NCBI RefSeq assembly: GCF_910579365.1
Contig: NZ_CAJTUX010000075.1
Location: forward strand, 1-12,640
Length of the DNA stretch: 12,640 bases
Direction of reading: 5' to 3'
Origin: an uncultured Oscillibacter sp.
GTDB taxonomy: Bacteria > Bacillota > Clostridia > Oscillospirales > Oscillospiraceae
Positions 1 through 5,790 of the stretch are shown here, piece by piece. A program made the translations under genes and the position numbers. Each line of letters opens with the position of its first letter. Within the stretch, counting starts at the first letter, position 1. The notes beneath the pieces were generated by a model that saw nothing but the letters and a program-made list of their open reading frames with translations, was not told the DNA's origin and ran no database searches.

Positions 1-262
1 CGTTGGGGTAGAGGCCGCCGTAGGTGTTCACATGGAGCGCCGCCTGATTGAGATTATTGGCGCACCGCCGCTGGAGGGACACCAGCTCCCGCACCGGGGA
101 AAGGTCCACCTGGAGCACATAGCCGTTGAGGGCCATTTTTCGCATATAGGCCCCCATGTTCAAAATCCCCACCTGGGCCATGCGCTCCTGGATTTGCCGC
201 TGCTCCTCCGGCATCACCATGACGTGAAGATGGACGGAGCGGCGGCGTTTCTTCCCTGCCAC
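1..262 (-). CDS. mobC: MobC-type relaxosome protein (C-terminus off the left edge)
   Basis: This frame is open from the left edge up to a GTG at 262. The GTG start explains why an ATG-only search would miss it. The translation begins MAGKKRRRSVHLHVMVMPEE and continues with NMGAYMRKMALNGYVLQVD, then SPVRELVSLQ, then NNLNQAALHVNTYGGLYP at the edge. The NxLNQ...HVNxxGGLYP segment is the hallmark of the MobC mobilization family, which helps the relaxase open DNA at oriT. About 87 residues are visible out of a usual 110-130. The upstream minus-strand ORF stops 2 nt before the GTG, so translation is probably coupled. The start has no good ribosome binding site, so an alternative start is possible. 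The relaxase would be expected beyond the left edge. Confidence 0.8.
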   Translation of the reverse strand, partial: MAGKKRRRSVHLHVMVMPEEQRQIQERMAQVGILNMGAYMRKMALNGYVLQVDLSPVRELVSLQRRCANNLNQAALHVNTYGGLYPN

Positions 263-264
263 GG

Positions 265-498
265 CTACCGCTCGCCCCGATCCGGGGCCTCCCTTTTTGG
301 GCTGGGCGGGGCCTGCCGTTCCTGGGCCTGCCGCCCCGCCTCCTGCATCTGCCGGGAAATGGAGGGTTTCCGCTCCATGCGTTTCCCCACAGCCGGGTTG
401 TCCCTGGAGGGCCGCAGCTCATAGTCCGCCATATCCTTTTCTGACAGGGGCCGCGTGTAGGTCAAATGCCCCCAGGCCAGGAACGCGCCGCCCTCCAC
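265..498 (-). CDS. Small conserved-looking protein ahead of mobC, probably damaged at its 5' end
   Basis: The frame stops at 265-267, directly before mobC. From GTG 498 it encodes 77 residues, including the coding-like block HLTYTRPLSEKDMADYELRP followed by a basic, Gln/Pro-rich tail. ATG 432 is a shorter alternative start (55 residues). Coding character continues upstream of 498 (NAPDEIVNYDQRVP) without a start until an in-frame TGA at 556-558. An ATG at 559 in another frame would join this frame if one base of the GGGG run at 546-549 were removed. So the gene is either frameshifted near its start or truncated. I do not recognise the family; it resembles short accessory proteins of clostridial conjugative elements. 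It may be translationally coupled to mobC. Confidence 0.5.
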   Translation of the reverse strand: MEGGAFLAWGHLTYTRPLSEKDMADYELRPSRDNPAVGKRMERKPSISRQMQEAGRQAQERQAPPSPKREAPDRGER

Positions 499-573
499 GG
501 GAACGCGCTGGTCATAGTTTACGATCTCGTCCGGGGCGTTGTGACGGGGAGCAGTTCATTTTGTCGCTCACGT

Positions 574-598
574 TAAAAACGCAAATCTGACGTTTTTA
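574..598. terminator. AT-rich hairpin between divergent genes
   Basis: TAAAAACG (574-581) and CGTTTTTA (591-598) form a perfect 8-bp stem around a 9-nt loop. It lies between the minus-strand mobC group and the plus-strand Cys-rich VLP gene. The stem is AT-rich and has no separate T-tract, so it may be a weak terminator or a protein-binding dyad. Its role is not established by the sequence. Confidence 0.3.
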
Positions 599-623
599 GG
601 ATTTTGCCGGGGGAGCGTGTGAA

Positions 624-992
624 ATGGCAGTATCCGAAATCCCCCACATGACCTATCAGCAATACCGGACGGTCCGGCGGCTGGTGCATGAGTGCTGCAA
701 CTATGATTGCGGGAACTGTCTGCTCCTGGATGATGGCGAGGAATGCGTTTGTCCGCAGAGCATTACCTATTCCCTAATCTGCAAATGGTTCCGTGCCGCT
801 GTCCTTCCCCTGGACGCTGGCCTGTGCACCGCGCTGTTCCCTCCGCCCGCTGTCAGACGGCGGTGCTGCCGGGAGTGTAGAAGGCCATTTGCCCCGCCCA
901 GGCACAACACGCTTTATTGCCCCACCTGTGCCATAGAACGTACCAAACGGAGCAAGCGGGCCTGGGCAAAGAAAAACCGGGCTGATGTGTAG
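624..992 (+). CDS. Cysteine-rich VLP domain protein
   Basis: The 122-residue protein has an N-terminal cluster of cysteines (about residues 24, 25, 29, 32, 41 and 43), then KWFRAAVLPLDAGLCTALF. The VLP tripeptide (60-62) in that segment gives the Cys_rich_VLP family its name. The C-terminal part is a zinc-ribbon-like CRxC...CPTC (82-85 and 99-102) followed by a basic helix with KRSKRAWAKK. Metal and nucleic-acid binding are inferred from this layout; no biochemical role is known to me. GGGGGAG lies about 8 nt before the ATG. The family is very common in clostridial conjugative elements next to repA-like genes, as here. It is transcribed away from the mobC group. Confidence 0.8.
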   Translation: MAVSEIPHMTYQQYRTVRRLVHECCNYDCGNCLLLDDGEECVCPQSITYSLICKWFRAAVLPLDAGLCTALFPPPAVRRRCCRECRRPFAPPRHNTLYCPTCAIERTKRSKRAWAKKNRADV

Positions 993-1142
993 AAAAAGTA
1001 CCCGCTGAGAATACAGTAATATCAGGGCTTTCAAGACCGCCCTCAATGGGGTACTGATACATTTCCTTTCTACCCCCGGAAACGGGCCTCTAACGGCCCA
1101 CAGCGGCGGTCTGAACAGCCCTACACCAAGGAGGCAGACACC

Positions 1143-1544
1143 ATGACTGACTACATGGCGATAGATACCGATTTGCCGCCCTACTTTCCCTACCCTCAAT
1201 TCTTGATGGATATGCCGCTGTCCCATACTGCTGCCCTGACCTATGCGCTCCTGCTGGACAGGGCGCACCTCTCCCAGCTTAATGGCTGGACGGACGAGGC
1301 CGGGCGGGTCTATCTCATTTTCCCTGTGGAGAAGATTGCGGCGGCGCTGAAACGCAGCCTTTCATCAGCCAAGAACGCATTGGCTGAGTTGTCGGCGGCA
1401 GGGCTGATTGAACGGAAGCGGCGGGGACAGTTCTTGCCCAATCTGATTTATGTGAAGCTGCCTGATGGACAAAAAATTATCCCACCCCAGAAGGACAATG
1501 GATTGTCCATCACGGGGGTAGAAAATGACCTGCGGAACAGTTAG
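1143..1544 (+). CDS. Replication initiator A N-terminal domain protein (RepA_N-like)
   Basis: AAGGAGG lies 8-9 nt before the ATG. The 133-residue protein starts MTDYMAIDTDLPPYFPYPQF and contains LSHTAALTYALLLDRAHLS, GRVYLIFPVEKIAAALKRSL and ALAELSAAGLIERKRRGQ. This is the winged-helix layout of the RepA N-terminal domain found in plasmids and integrative elements, presumably binding DNA to start or regulate replication. The body fills most of the ORF and only a short tail follows. The TAG at 1542 comes early for the family, and coding-like sequence continues after it (in frame: GRKITPNQTNRNK then TAA at 1602). The 3' end may therefore be decayed. The inner mobile element is inserted just downstream. 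The 150-nt leader (993-1142) has a small GGGCC/GGCCC hairpin at 1084-1099. Confidence 0.8.
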   Translation: MTDYMAIDTDLPPYFPYPQFLMDMPLSHTAALTYALLLDRAHLSQLNGWTDEAGRVYLIFPVEKIAAALKRSLSSAKNALAELSAAGLIERKRRGQFLPNLIYVKLPDGQKIIPPQKDNGLSITGVENDLRNS

Positions 1545-1615
1545 GAAATAAGACTTTCCGTAGGCAGAAAGATAACCCCAAATCAAACAAATAGAAACAA
1601 ATAAATGAACCAAAC

Positions 1616-1630
1616 GAGTGGGAATAAATA
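1616..1630 (+). repeat. Left attachment-site core (candidate attL)
   Basis: GAGTGGGAATAAATA is repeated in direct orientation at 12101-12115 with a single A/G difference. It lies between the repA-like 3' end and the integrase 3' end, where the attachment site of a tyrosine-integrase element is expected. A second partial match 5' of it (1572-1587 versus 12074-12089) suggests that a longer stretch of the target is duplicated. Confidence 0.6.
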
Positions 1631-1644
1631 TTTAGTGTTTTCTG

Positions 1645-1696
1645 AATCCTGAAAAGCGTTGGTAATACAGCGTTTTTCAGGATTTTTCTTTTTTAG
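1645..1696 (+). terminator. Strong intrinsic terminator near the left end of the inner element
   Basis: A 17-bp stem (1645-1661 with 1668-1684, containing two G-U pairs) closes a 6-nt loop GTAATA. It is followed by TTTCTTTTTT on the plus strand. It would stop transcription entering from the outer repA-like gene. It also lies beyond the 3' end of the integrase and may act as a weaker terminator for that transcript. Confidence 0.8.
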
Positions 1697-1737
1697 TGGC
1701 TACAAATTGGCTACATTTGCAGCGATTTTTGTAGCCA
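1697..1737 (+). repeat. Integrase arm-type sites, left end
   Basis: TGGCTACAAA at 1697 and TGGCTACATT at 1708 form a direct repeat with an 11-bp period. An inverted copy, TTTTTGTAGCCA, follows at 1726-1737. The same 11-bp-period pair recurs near the other end at 11980-12001. Short repeats near both ends of a tyrosine-integrase element are typical arm sites bound by the integrase N-terminal domain. Binding is inferred. Confidence 0.6.
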
Positions 1738-1742
1738 GAGGC

Positions 1743-2816
1743 TCACGGCATAATGCCGTCAAGCTGTCTGGCTACCTCCACCTGCTTGTTGGGGTACAGG
1801 TGGCTGTACGTGTCCATCGTTGTCTGCACCTTTTCATGTCCGAGCCGCTCCGCGATCAGCAGCGGAGAGAAGCCCATCTCCACCAGCAGGCTGGCGTGGC
1901 TGTGGCGAATGTCATGCACCCGGATGCGCTTTACCCCCGATGCCTTGCAGCCATACTCCATTTCGTGATACAGAAAGCTCTTGGTGTAGGGAAAGAGCCG
2001 GTCGTCCTTTTGCAGCCCATAGCAATGGGACATATACTCCTGTAAACAGGTGCAGAGTCCATCAGGGATAGGGATGGTGCGGTTGCTCTTAGGCGTTTTC
2101 GGCGTGGTGACGATGTCCTCTCTGCCGAGACGCTGATAGCTCTTGTTTACCGTCAGGGTTTTCTTTTCAAAGTCGATGTCCGACGGCGTAAGCGCCAATA
2201 GCTCTCCTTCACGGATTCCGGTGAAGTACAAGGTCATAAATACCGCGTAGCTGGCAGGCCGGTCTTTCATGACCTCAATGAATGTCTGAAACTCCTGCCT
2301 TGTCCAGAACAGCATCTCATCGGCGTGTTTCTTACCCATGCTCCCTGCCTTGTGGCATGGATTCTCTTTCAGTCCATAGTACTTGACTGCGTAGTTGAAA
2401 ATTGCTGTGAGCTGGTTGTTGATGCACTTGAGATAGGTTTGGGAGTAGGGCTTGCCGCTTTCATCGCGGTAGCTGGTCAGAGAGTTCTGCCACTGGCGCA
2501 CATGAGTGGGCTTGATCTCGTTCAGCGGGATTTTCTTGAAGAAGGGCGTTACCTTCAGGTCGATCAGCCATTTCTTGCTGGCAACGGTGGAGGGCTTGAG
2601 GCGGTGCTCCATATCCTTGACATACAAAGCGATGAAGTCGCCGAAGGTCATACCGAGGCTGCCTGTGGATTGGCTGATGAAGTCACGTTCCCATTGAAGG
2701 GCTTCCTTTTTGGTGGCGAAGCCGCGCTTCTTTTTGTGGATGGTCTTGCCTGTCCAATCCGTTACCCGGATCTGCGACATCCAGCGACCAGTGTCGCCGT
2801 CTCTTGTTACTGACAT
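1743..2816 (-). CDS. int: Tyrosine recombinase / integrase of the inner element
   Basis: The 357-residue protein has the usual three parts: an arm-binding N-terminus (about 1-50, with GRWMSQIRVTDWTGK and ATKKEALQWE), a SAM-like core-binding domain (about 55-160), and a catalytic domain (165-350). Catalytic residues are visible: R202 in TGIREGELLAL, a lysine in the 238-243 strand (TPKTPKSNRTIPI), H301 and R304 in HDIRHSHASLL, H327 in LGHEKVQTTMDTY, and the nucleophile Y337. The length is normal for Tn916-type integrases. It would integrate and excise the element by site-specific strand exchange. AAGGAGGT lies 5 nt before the ATG. The repressor gene is upstream on the same strand (42-nt gap), so the two are probably co-transcribed. 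The stop lies close to the left arm sites. Confidence 0.93.
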   Translation of the reverse strand: MSVTRDGDTGRWMSQIRVTDWTGKTIHKKKRGFATKKEALQWERDFISQSTGSLGMTFGDFIALYVKDMEHRLKPSTVASKKWLIDLKVTPFFKKIPLNEIKPTHVRQWQNSLTSYRDESGKPYSQTYLKCINNQLTAIFNYAVKYYGLKENPCHKAGSMGKKHADEMLFWTRQEFQTFIEVMKDRPASYAVFMTLYFTGIREGELLALTPSDIDFEKKTLTVNKSYQRLGREDIVTTPKTPKSNRTIPIPDGLCTCLQEYMSHCYGLQKDDRLFPYTKSFLYHEMEYGCKASGVKRIRVHDIRHSHASLLVEMGFSPLLIAERLGHEKVQTTMDTYSHLYPNKQVEVARQLDGIMP

Positions 2817-2858
2817 TTTTACCTCCTTCCCTCAAGAATCAGGCTTTGATAGGGTTAT

Positions 2859-3464
2859 TTACTCATTACTCTCGTTTTTACCATATTCCTTTTCCAAAAG
2901 CTCCGTCCGTCTTGCAATCAGTTCGTCACGGTCAAGTTCTTCTGGTTCTGTGCATTTGACTGCGTTCGCGGCATAGTATGCAAGCGTCTGCTCCTTCCAG
3001 CGCTTATATGCTGCCTGCGTGGAGTTATGGGCGCGAAGCTCGCTGCGCTCATCCTCCCATTGTTCAAGGAACAGGCACATATCTGCGTTGAACTCTGCCG
3101 TGCTCTTTCCATCAAAGGAAACCGAGCACTCCCATTGTTTGCTGCGGGGCGGCTTCTGCACATTGATCTTGAAGTCGATGCCCTCTACCGTTTCCAGCTT
3201 AAAGAGGAAGTCCATTACGTCGGCAAGCGTCCTGATCTGTGTCGTGCTGGATTCATACCCAAGAATATAGGTTGAGGTCGTGTCCAGCAGGTCTGCGATC
3301 TGATTGACAACGGCAATCGACACTTCAATCTCTCCGGTTTCGTACTTCTGTACGGTGCGGAGGGATTTTTTAAGCATTTGTGCCAGCTCGGTCTGGTTCA
3401 GCCCCTTCCGTTTTCGGAGCTGCTTAATTCTCTGCCCGATGGCGGGATAATCGAAATTGTCCAT
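2859..3464 (-). CDS. XRE-family repressor-like regulator of the inner element
   Basis: The 201-residue protein has an N-terminal HTH of the Cro/CI (HTH_3) type, residues about 8-66: IGQRIKQLRKRKGLNQTELA, then SLRTVQKYETGE. The C-terminal part (about 75-200) is mixed and charged and I do not recognise it; it may be a sensory or dimerisation domain. GAGGTG lies about 9 nt before the ATG. A promoter with TTGCAA and TATGAT at 17-bp spacing starts it with a leader of only about 14 nt. Placed between int and the divergent excision/replication genes, it is in the position of the regulator that keeps such elements quiet. The inverted AAGTACA sites in the intergenic region are candidate operators. Confidence 0.85.
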   Translation of the reverse strand: MDNFDYPAIGQRIKQLRKRKGLNQTELAQMLKKSLRTVQKYETGEIEVSIAVVNQIADLLDTTSTYILGYESSTTQIRTLADVMDFLFKLETVEGIDFKINVQKPPRSKQWECSVSFDGKSTAEFNADMCLFLEQWEDERSELRAHNSTQAAYKRWKEQTLAYYAANAVKCTEPEELDRDELIARRTELLEKEYGKNESNE

Positions 3465-3484
3465 ATCTGATTCACCTCGTCCAT

Positions 3485-3513
3485 ATCATACCACAGAATA
3501 AAGCGAATTGCAA
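3485..3513 (-). promoter_or_regulatory. Promoter of the repressor-integrase unit
   Basis: On the minus strand, TTGCAA (3508-3513) and TATGAT (3485-3490) are separated by exactly 17 nt, matching the primary sigma factor consensus at 4/6 and 5/6 positions. The predicted start is near 3478. The TGTACTT half-site overlaps the -35 box, as expected if the repressor controls its own gene. Confidence 0.7.
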
Positions 3514-3579
3514 GTACATATTTTTATTTCGTAAAGGCTTGACAGATGCACCTTGTATGCGTATAATAAATGTGTACTT
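3512..3579. promoter_or_regulatory. Candidate operator half-sites between the divergent promoters
   Basis: AAGTACA (3512-3518) and TGTACTT (3573-3579) are inverted copies of a 7-mer. One overlaps the -35 of the repressor promoter, and the other lies just after the -10 of the forward promoter. A second inverted pair, GCGTAT (3559-3564) and ATACGC (3583-3588), overlaps the forward promoter. Either could be bound by the XRE protein or the HTH protein of 3666-3872. Confidence 0.45.
3539..3567 (+). promoter_or_regulatory. Strong forward promoter for the excision/replication genes
   Basis: Perfect TTGACA (3539-3544) and perfect TATAAT (3562-3567) with a 17-nt spacer. This is full consensus for the primary sigma factor, so it needs a repressor to be kept off. 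It drives the HTH gene at 3666, the ATPase and probably the genes that follow. The untranslated leader is about 90 nt. Confidence 0.9.
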
Positions 3580-3665
3580 AGGATACGCTTTTCAACAGAA
3601 CTGGCAGAGCGAGAATGAATGGAAGATGCGTAATCCGAGAAAAATACTTTGAAACAGGAGGTACT

Positions 3666-3872
3666 ATGAGAGCACAGTTTATCACAGCGTCAGAGGTGGC
3701 GGAGATCATGGGCATCAGCCGCAGCAAGGCGTATCAGATCGTCCGGGAAATGAACAGGGAGCTGAAAGCCCAAGGCTATCTGACCGTTGCCGGAAAATGC
3801 CCTGCCCAGTATTTCAAGCAGAAGTTCTACGGCTTCCAGATTCCCGGAGGTGAGCGAAATGACGGGAAATGA
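3666..3872 (+). CDS. Excisionase-like small HTH DNA-binding protein
   Basis: The start is set at ATG 3666 because ACAGGAGGT lies about 6 nt before it; an in-frame ATG at 3615 lacks such a site. The 68-residue protein begins MRAQFITASEVAEIMGISRS and continues KAYQIVREMNRELKAQGYLT. This is a MerR/Xis-like helix-turn-helix with the AYQIVREMN recognition helix. In related elements such proteins sit first in the rightward operon and act as excision directionality factors or activators; that role is inferred here. The 3' end overlaps the ATPase start by 14 nt, so the two are translationally coupled. Confidence 0.75.
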   Translation: MRAQFITASEVAEIMGISRSKAYQIVREMNRELKAQGYLTVAGKCPAQYFKQKFYGFQIPGGERNDGK

Positions 3873-5031
3873 GAAAACGACCGCCCTCATCCCATCTGTT
3901 GGCGCAGATGGAGGGCAGCCGCCTCACGATTCAACTAACCAGAGCATACCACATGAAACCTGCGAAAGCAATCCCCCGGAGGAAAATATTGAGGAAATGC
4001 GTGAGAAAATCCGGCGCATGAACGATCCGCGTTATCTTCATACGGTTTCCATGACAGAGCTGTATCAGACCGCCTACAAGAGCAGGCCGCCCATCATCGA
4101 CGGCTTGCTCTACGCGGGAGCGTATATCCTCGCAGGAGCGCCCAAAATCGGAAAATCATTTCTGGTAGCGCAGCTTGCCTACCATGTCAGCACAGGGCAA
4201 AGGCTGTGGGGCTATGAAGTCCATCAGGGTACGGTTCTGTACCTTGCACTGGAGGATGATTTCCAGAGAATCCAGAGTCGAATGTTTATGATGTACGGCG
4301 TGGCGGATACCGCCAGCCTGCATTTTGCAACGGCAGCAAACAAAATCGGAAACGGTCTTGACGAGCAGCTTGAGAATTTCATAAAGGAACACCCCGACAC
4401 GAAGCTGGTTATCATTGACACCATGCAGAAGATCAGAGAAGCTGGCGGCGAGGCTTACAGCTACGCCAGCGACTATGAGATCATCGGCAAGCTCAAGCGT
4501 TTTGCGGACAGACACAGCATTTGCATCGTTACCGTCCATCACACAAGAAAGCAGCCAGCCGGGGACAGCTTTGAAACGATCTCCGGCACAACAGGACTTC
4601 TCGGTTGTGCAGACGGAGCACTCCTGATGCAGAAGAAGAAACGGACTGCATTGGAGGCCACGGTCGATGCGGTGGGGCGAGATCAACAGGATCAAATTCT
4701 ATATCTGAAAAAAGATGCCGACACGCAGATATGGAGCCTTGAACGGACAGAGAACGAGCTGTATCAGGAGCCGCCCGACCCGGTATTGGATACGGTTTCC
4801 CAGCTTGTTTCCTACGAAAGCAGAGAATGGACAGGCAGCCCGACTGAGCTTGCGGAGACGGTCAACACAGGCATGGCGGCAAACGCTCTCACCAAATACC
4901 TGAACGTTAAATCCGGCAGGCTACTGGACGAGTACCATGTGAAGTACGAGAACAGAGCAAAACACTCCGGGCGGCAGGTGAAACTCACCTATATGGTCAT
5001 CGACAATGTAGAGTACGAAGTAATCGAATGA
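3859..5031 (+). CDS. repA: RepA-like AAA ATPase / replicative helicase
   Basis: The start is set at ATG 3859 (390 residues), preceded by CCCGGAGGTGAG, and it overlaps the upstream HTH gene. Residues 1-50 are polar and probably disordered. The ATPase core follows: Walker A AGAPKIGKSFL (G93 to S100), ALEDD after strand 2 (130-134), Walker B KLVIIDT (182-188), and a sensor-like VTVHHTRK (225-231). This layout matches the RSF1010 RepA / AAA_25 family of hexameric helicases used for plasmid replication. The C-terminal 100 residues include a wHTH-like segment (TELAETVNTGMAANALTKYL). It probably replicates the excised circular form together with the 9-bp repeats just downstream. ATPase assignment is secure; the replication role is inferred. 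Confidence 0.85.
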   Translation: MTGNEKTTALIPSVGADGGQPPHDSTNQSIPHETCESNPPEENIEEMREKIRRMNDPRYLHTVSMTELYQTAYKSRPPIIDGLLYAGAYILAGAPKIGKSFLVAQLAYHVSTGQRLWGYEVHQGTVLYLALEDDFQRIQSRMFMMYGVADTASLHFATAANKIGNGLDEQLENFIKEHPDTKLVIIDTMQKIREAGGEAYSYASDYEIIGKLKRFADRHSICIVTVHHTRKQPAGDSFETISGTTGLLGCADGALLMQKKKRTALEATVDAVGRDQQDQILYLKKDADTQIWSLERTENELYQEPPDPVLDTVSQLVSYESREWTGSPTELAETVNTGMAANALTKYLNVKSGRLLDEYHVKYENRAKHSGRQVKLTYMVIDNVEYEVIE

Positions 5032-5032
5032 G

Positions 5033-5121
5033 GACGGCGCGACGGCTGCGACGGTTGCAACGGTTGCAACGGTGAAAATGATACTGTCAGAGCAACCGTC
5101 GCTATCGTTGCGACCGTCGCG
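5033..5121 (+). repeat. 9-bp repeat array with inverted copies, candidate replication origin
   Basis: Four direct 9-mers run without gaps: GCGACGGCT, GCGACGGTT, GCAACGGTT, GCAACGGTG (5039-5074). After a 17-nt AT-richer loop comes the opposite orientation with the same period: GCAACCGTC, GCTATCGTT, GCGACCGTC (5092-5118). GCGACGGTTGC and GCAACCGTCGC are perfect 11-bp complements, so the whole can fold into a large imperfect hairpin. Its place immediately after the RepA-like gene suggests iterons of a replication origin. A decayed repeat-coding tail or a regulatory hairpin ahead of the 5141 gene are alternatives. Confidence 0.6.
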
Positions 5122-5140
5122 GAAAGGAAAGGATAGGAAA

Positions 5141-5395
5141 ATGAAAAGCGTACAAATTCCCTATGATCTCTTCATCGACCTCACCATGTACCATCTGCGG
5201 GGCGAGGATGATTACAAAGAGGAAATCCGTCAGGGCTTAGAGCAGAAGCTCGACGCCATGCTGAACCGGCAGCTCTATTCCAGCTATAAGACTGCCCCTA
5301 CCGAGGAAGAACGCGAACAGGCGCGGCAGGAATATCTTGACCGGCGTGGAGTGCCGCAGAGCTATCGCTGGACTACTCCTCCTTGGGAGCTGTGA
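5141..5395 (+). CDS. Small conserved hypothetical protein of mobilizable elements
   Basis: The start is set at ATG 5141, preceded by a purine-rich GGAAAGGAAAGGATAGG; the frame stays open upstream through the 9-bp repeats, but without a ribosome binding site. The 84-residue protein begins MKSVQIPYDLFIDLTMYHLR. It continues with an acidic-helical middle (EEIRQGLEQKLDAMLNRQLY) and a charged tail TEEEREQARQEYLDRRGVPQ, then SYRW. I recall very similar small proteins between repA-like and relaxase genes in Clostridia, but no established function. It is predominantly helical, soluble and lacks cysteines. A relaxosome or copy-control accessory role is possible on context only. Confidence 0.75.
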   Translation: MKSVQIPYDLFIDLTMYHLRGEDDYKEEIRQGLEQKLDAMLNRQLYSSYKTAPTEEEREQARQEYLDRRGVPQSYRWTTPPWEL

Positions 5396-5416
5396 CAGGA
5401 GCGTGCCACGCTCCTG
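5396..5416. terminator. Perfect inverted repeat directly after the 5141-5395 gene
   Basis: CAGGAGCGTG and CACGCTCCTG are perfect complements around a single C, forming a hairpin with at least 8 bp of stem. It touches the stop codon of the preceding gene. No T-tract follows (TTGCTGG), so it may be an imperfect terminator, an mRNA-stabilising hairpin, or the first element of the oriT region. Confidence 0.4.
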
Positions 5417-5790
5417 TTGCTGGAGGACAAGGCAAAGCATTGGCTGACACAGCCCCTCACATCCCCGTCCCCATCGAAAAACCCGCAGATTTTGAGATGG
5501 ATGGCAGAGAGGATTTTCAAAATTCTCTCTGCCTGTGGGCGGCAGCGTTGAAGCAAATTCGATTGCTGAAAGGCTGGCGGTCACGCCGTGGATTTTGCAA
5601 AGTGGGTACTACTTGCAAGCCACGGCAGAGGCTTCCGCAGAAGCCGCATTCCCCGTTCCCCCTCGGAGAGCCCACGATACTTTGCAGCCGCAGGATGAAA
5701 GTATCATAGTGGGTTATTACACTTCCGCAGAAGTGCCTCCCCGAAAGCTGCCCCGTCCTGCACAATCTGAAATCAGGAGGTAAACTGCCT
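5417..5790 (+). other. Gene-free, hairpin-rich region ahead of the relaxase (mobilization region)
   Basis: No convincing gene lies in these 374 bases. They hold several dyads: a 15-bp one at 5503-5533 (GGCAGAGAGGATTTT with its complement, one G-T), GGCTTCCGCAGAAGCC at 5630-5645, CGTGG/CCACG enclosing TTGCAA copies at 5587-5624, and the nick-like inverted repeat at 5676-5716. CTTCCGCAGAAG occurs twice, at 5632 and 5722. Such secondary structure next to a MobV gene is what an origin of transfer looks like. AGGAGG at 5774-5779 is the relaxase ribosome binding site. Confidence 0.6.
5676..5735 (+). other. oriT: Candidate origin of transfer (oriT) for the MobV relaxase
   Basis: GATACTTT (5676-5683) and AAAGTATC (5698-5705) form a perfect 8-bp inverted repeat with a 14-nt spacer. 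One base later comes TAGTGGGTTA (5707-5716). In pMV158-type MobV origins, an inverted repeat precedes a TAGTGNG/TTA nick site, so the predicted nick is between G5713 and T5714. A further small dyad, CACTT/AAGTG (5720-5735), follows. The site is 75-115 nt upstream of the relaxase gene, also the usual place. Similarity is by memory of the consensus; cleavage is not shown. Confidence 0.65.

Noticed and set aside
774..1268. 164-residue minus-strand ORF across the Cys-rich VLP and RepA-like genes
   Set aside because: Spans two plus-strand genes with clear motifs and ribosome binding sites; no coherent protein features.
2325..2813. 162-residue plus-strand ORF inside the integrase gene
   Set aside because: Antisense to a well-supported integrase catalytic and core-binding region.
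5033..5121. CRISPR array
   Set aside because: Repeats are 9 bp, gapless and partly inverted, with no spacers and no cas genes.
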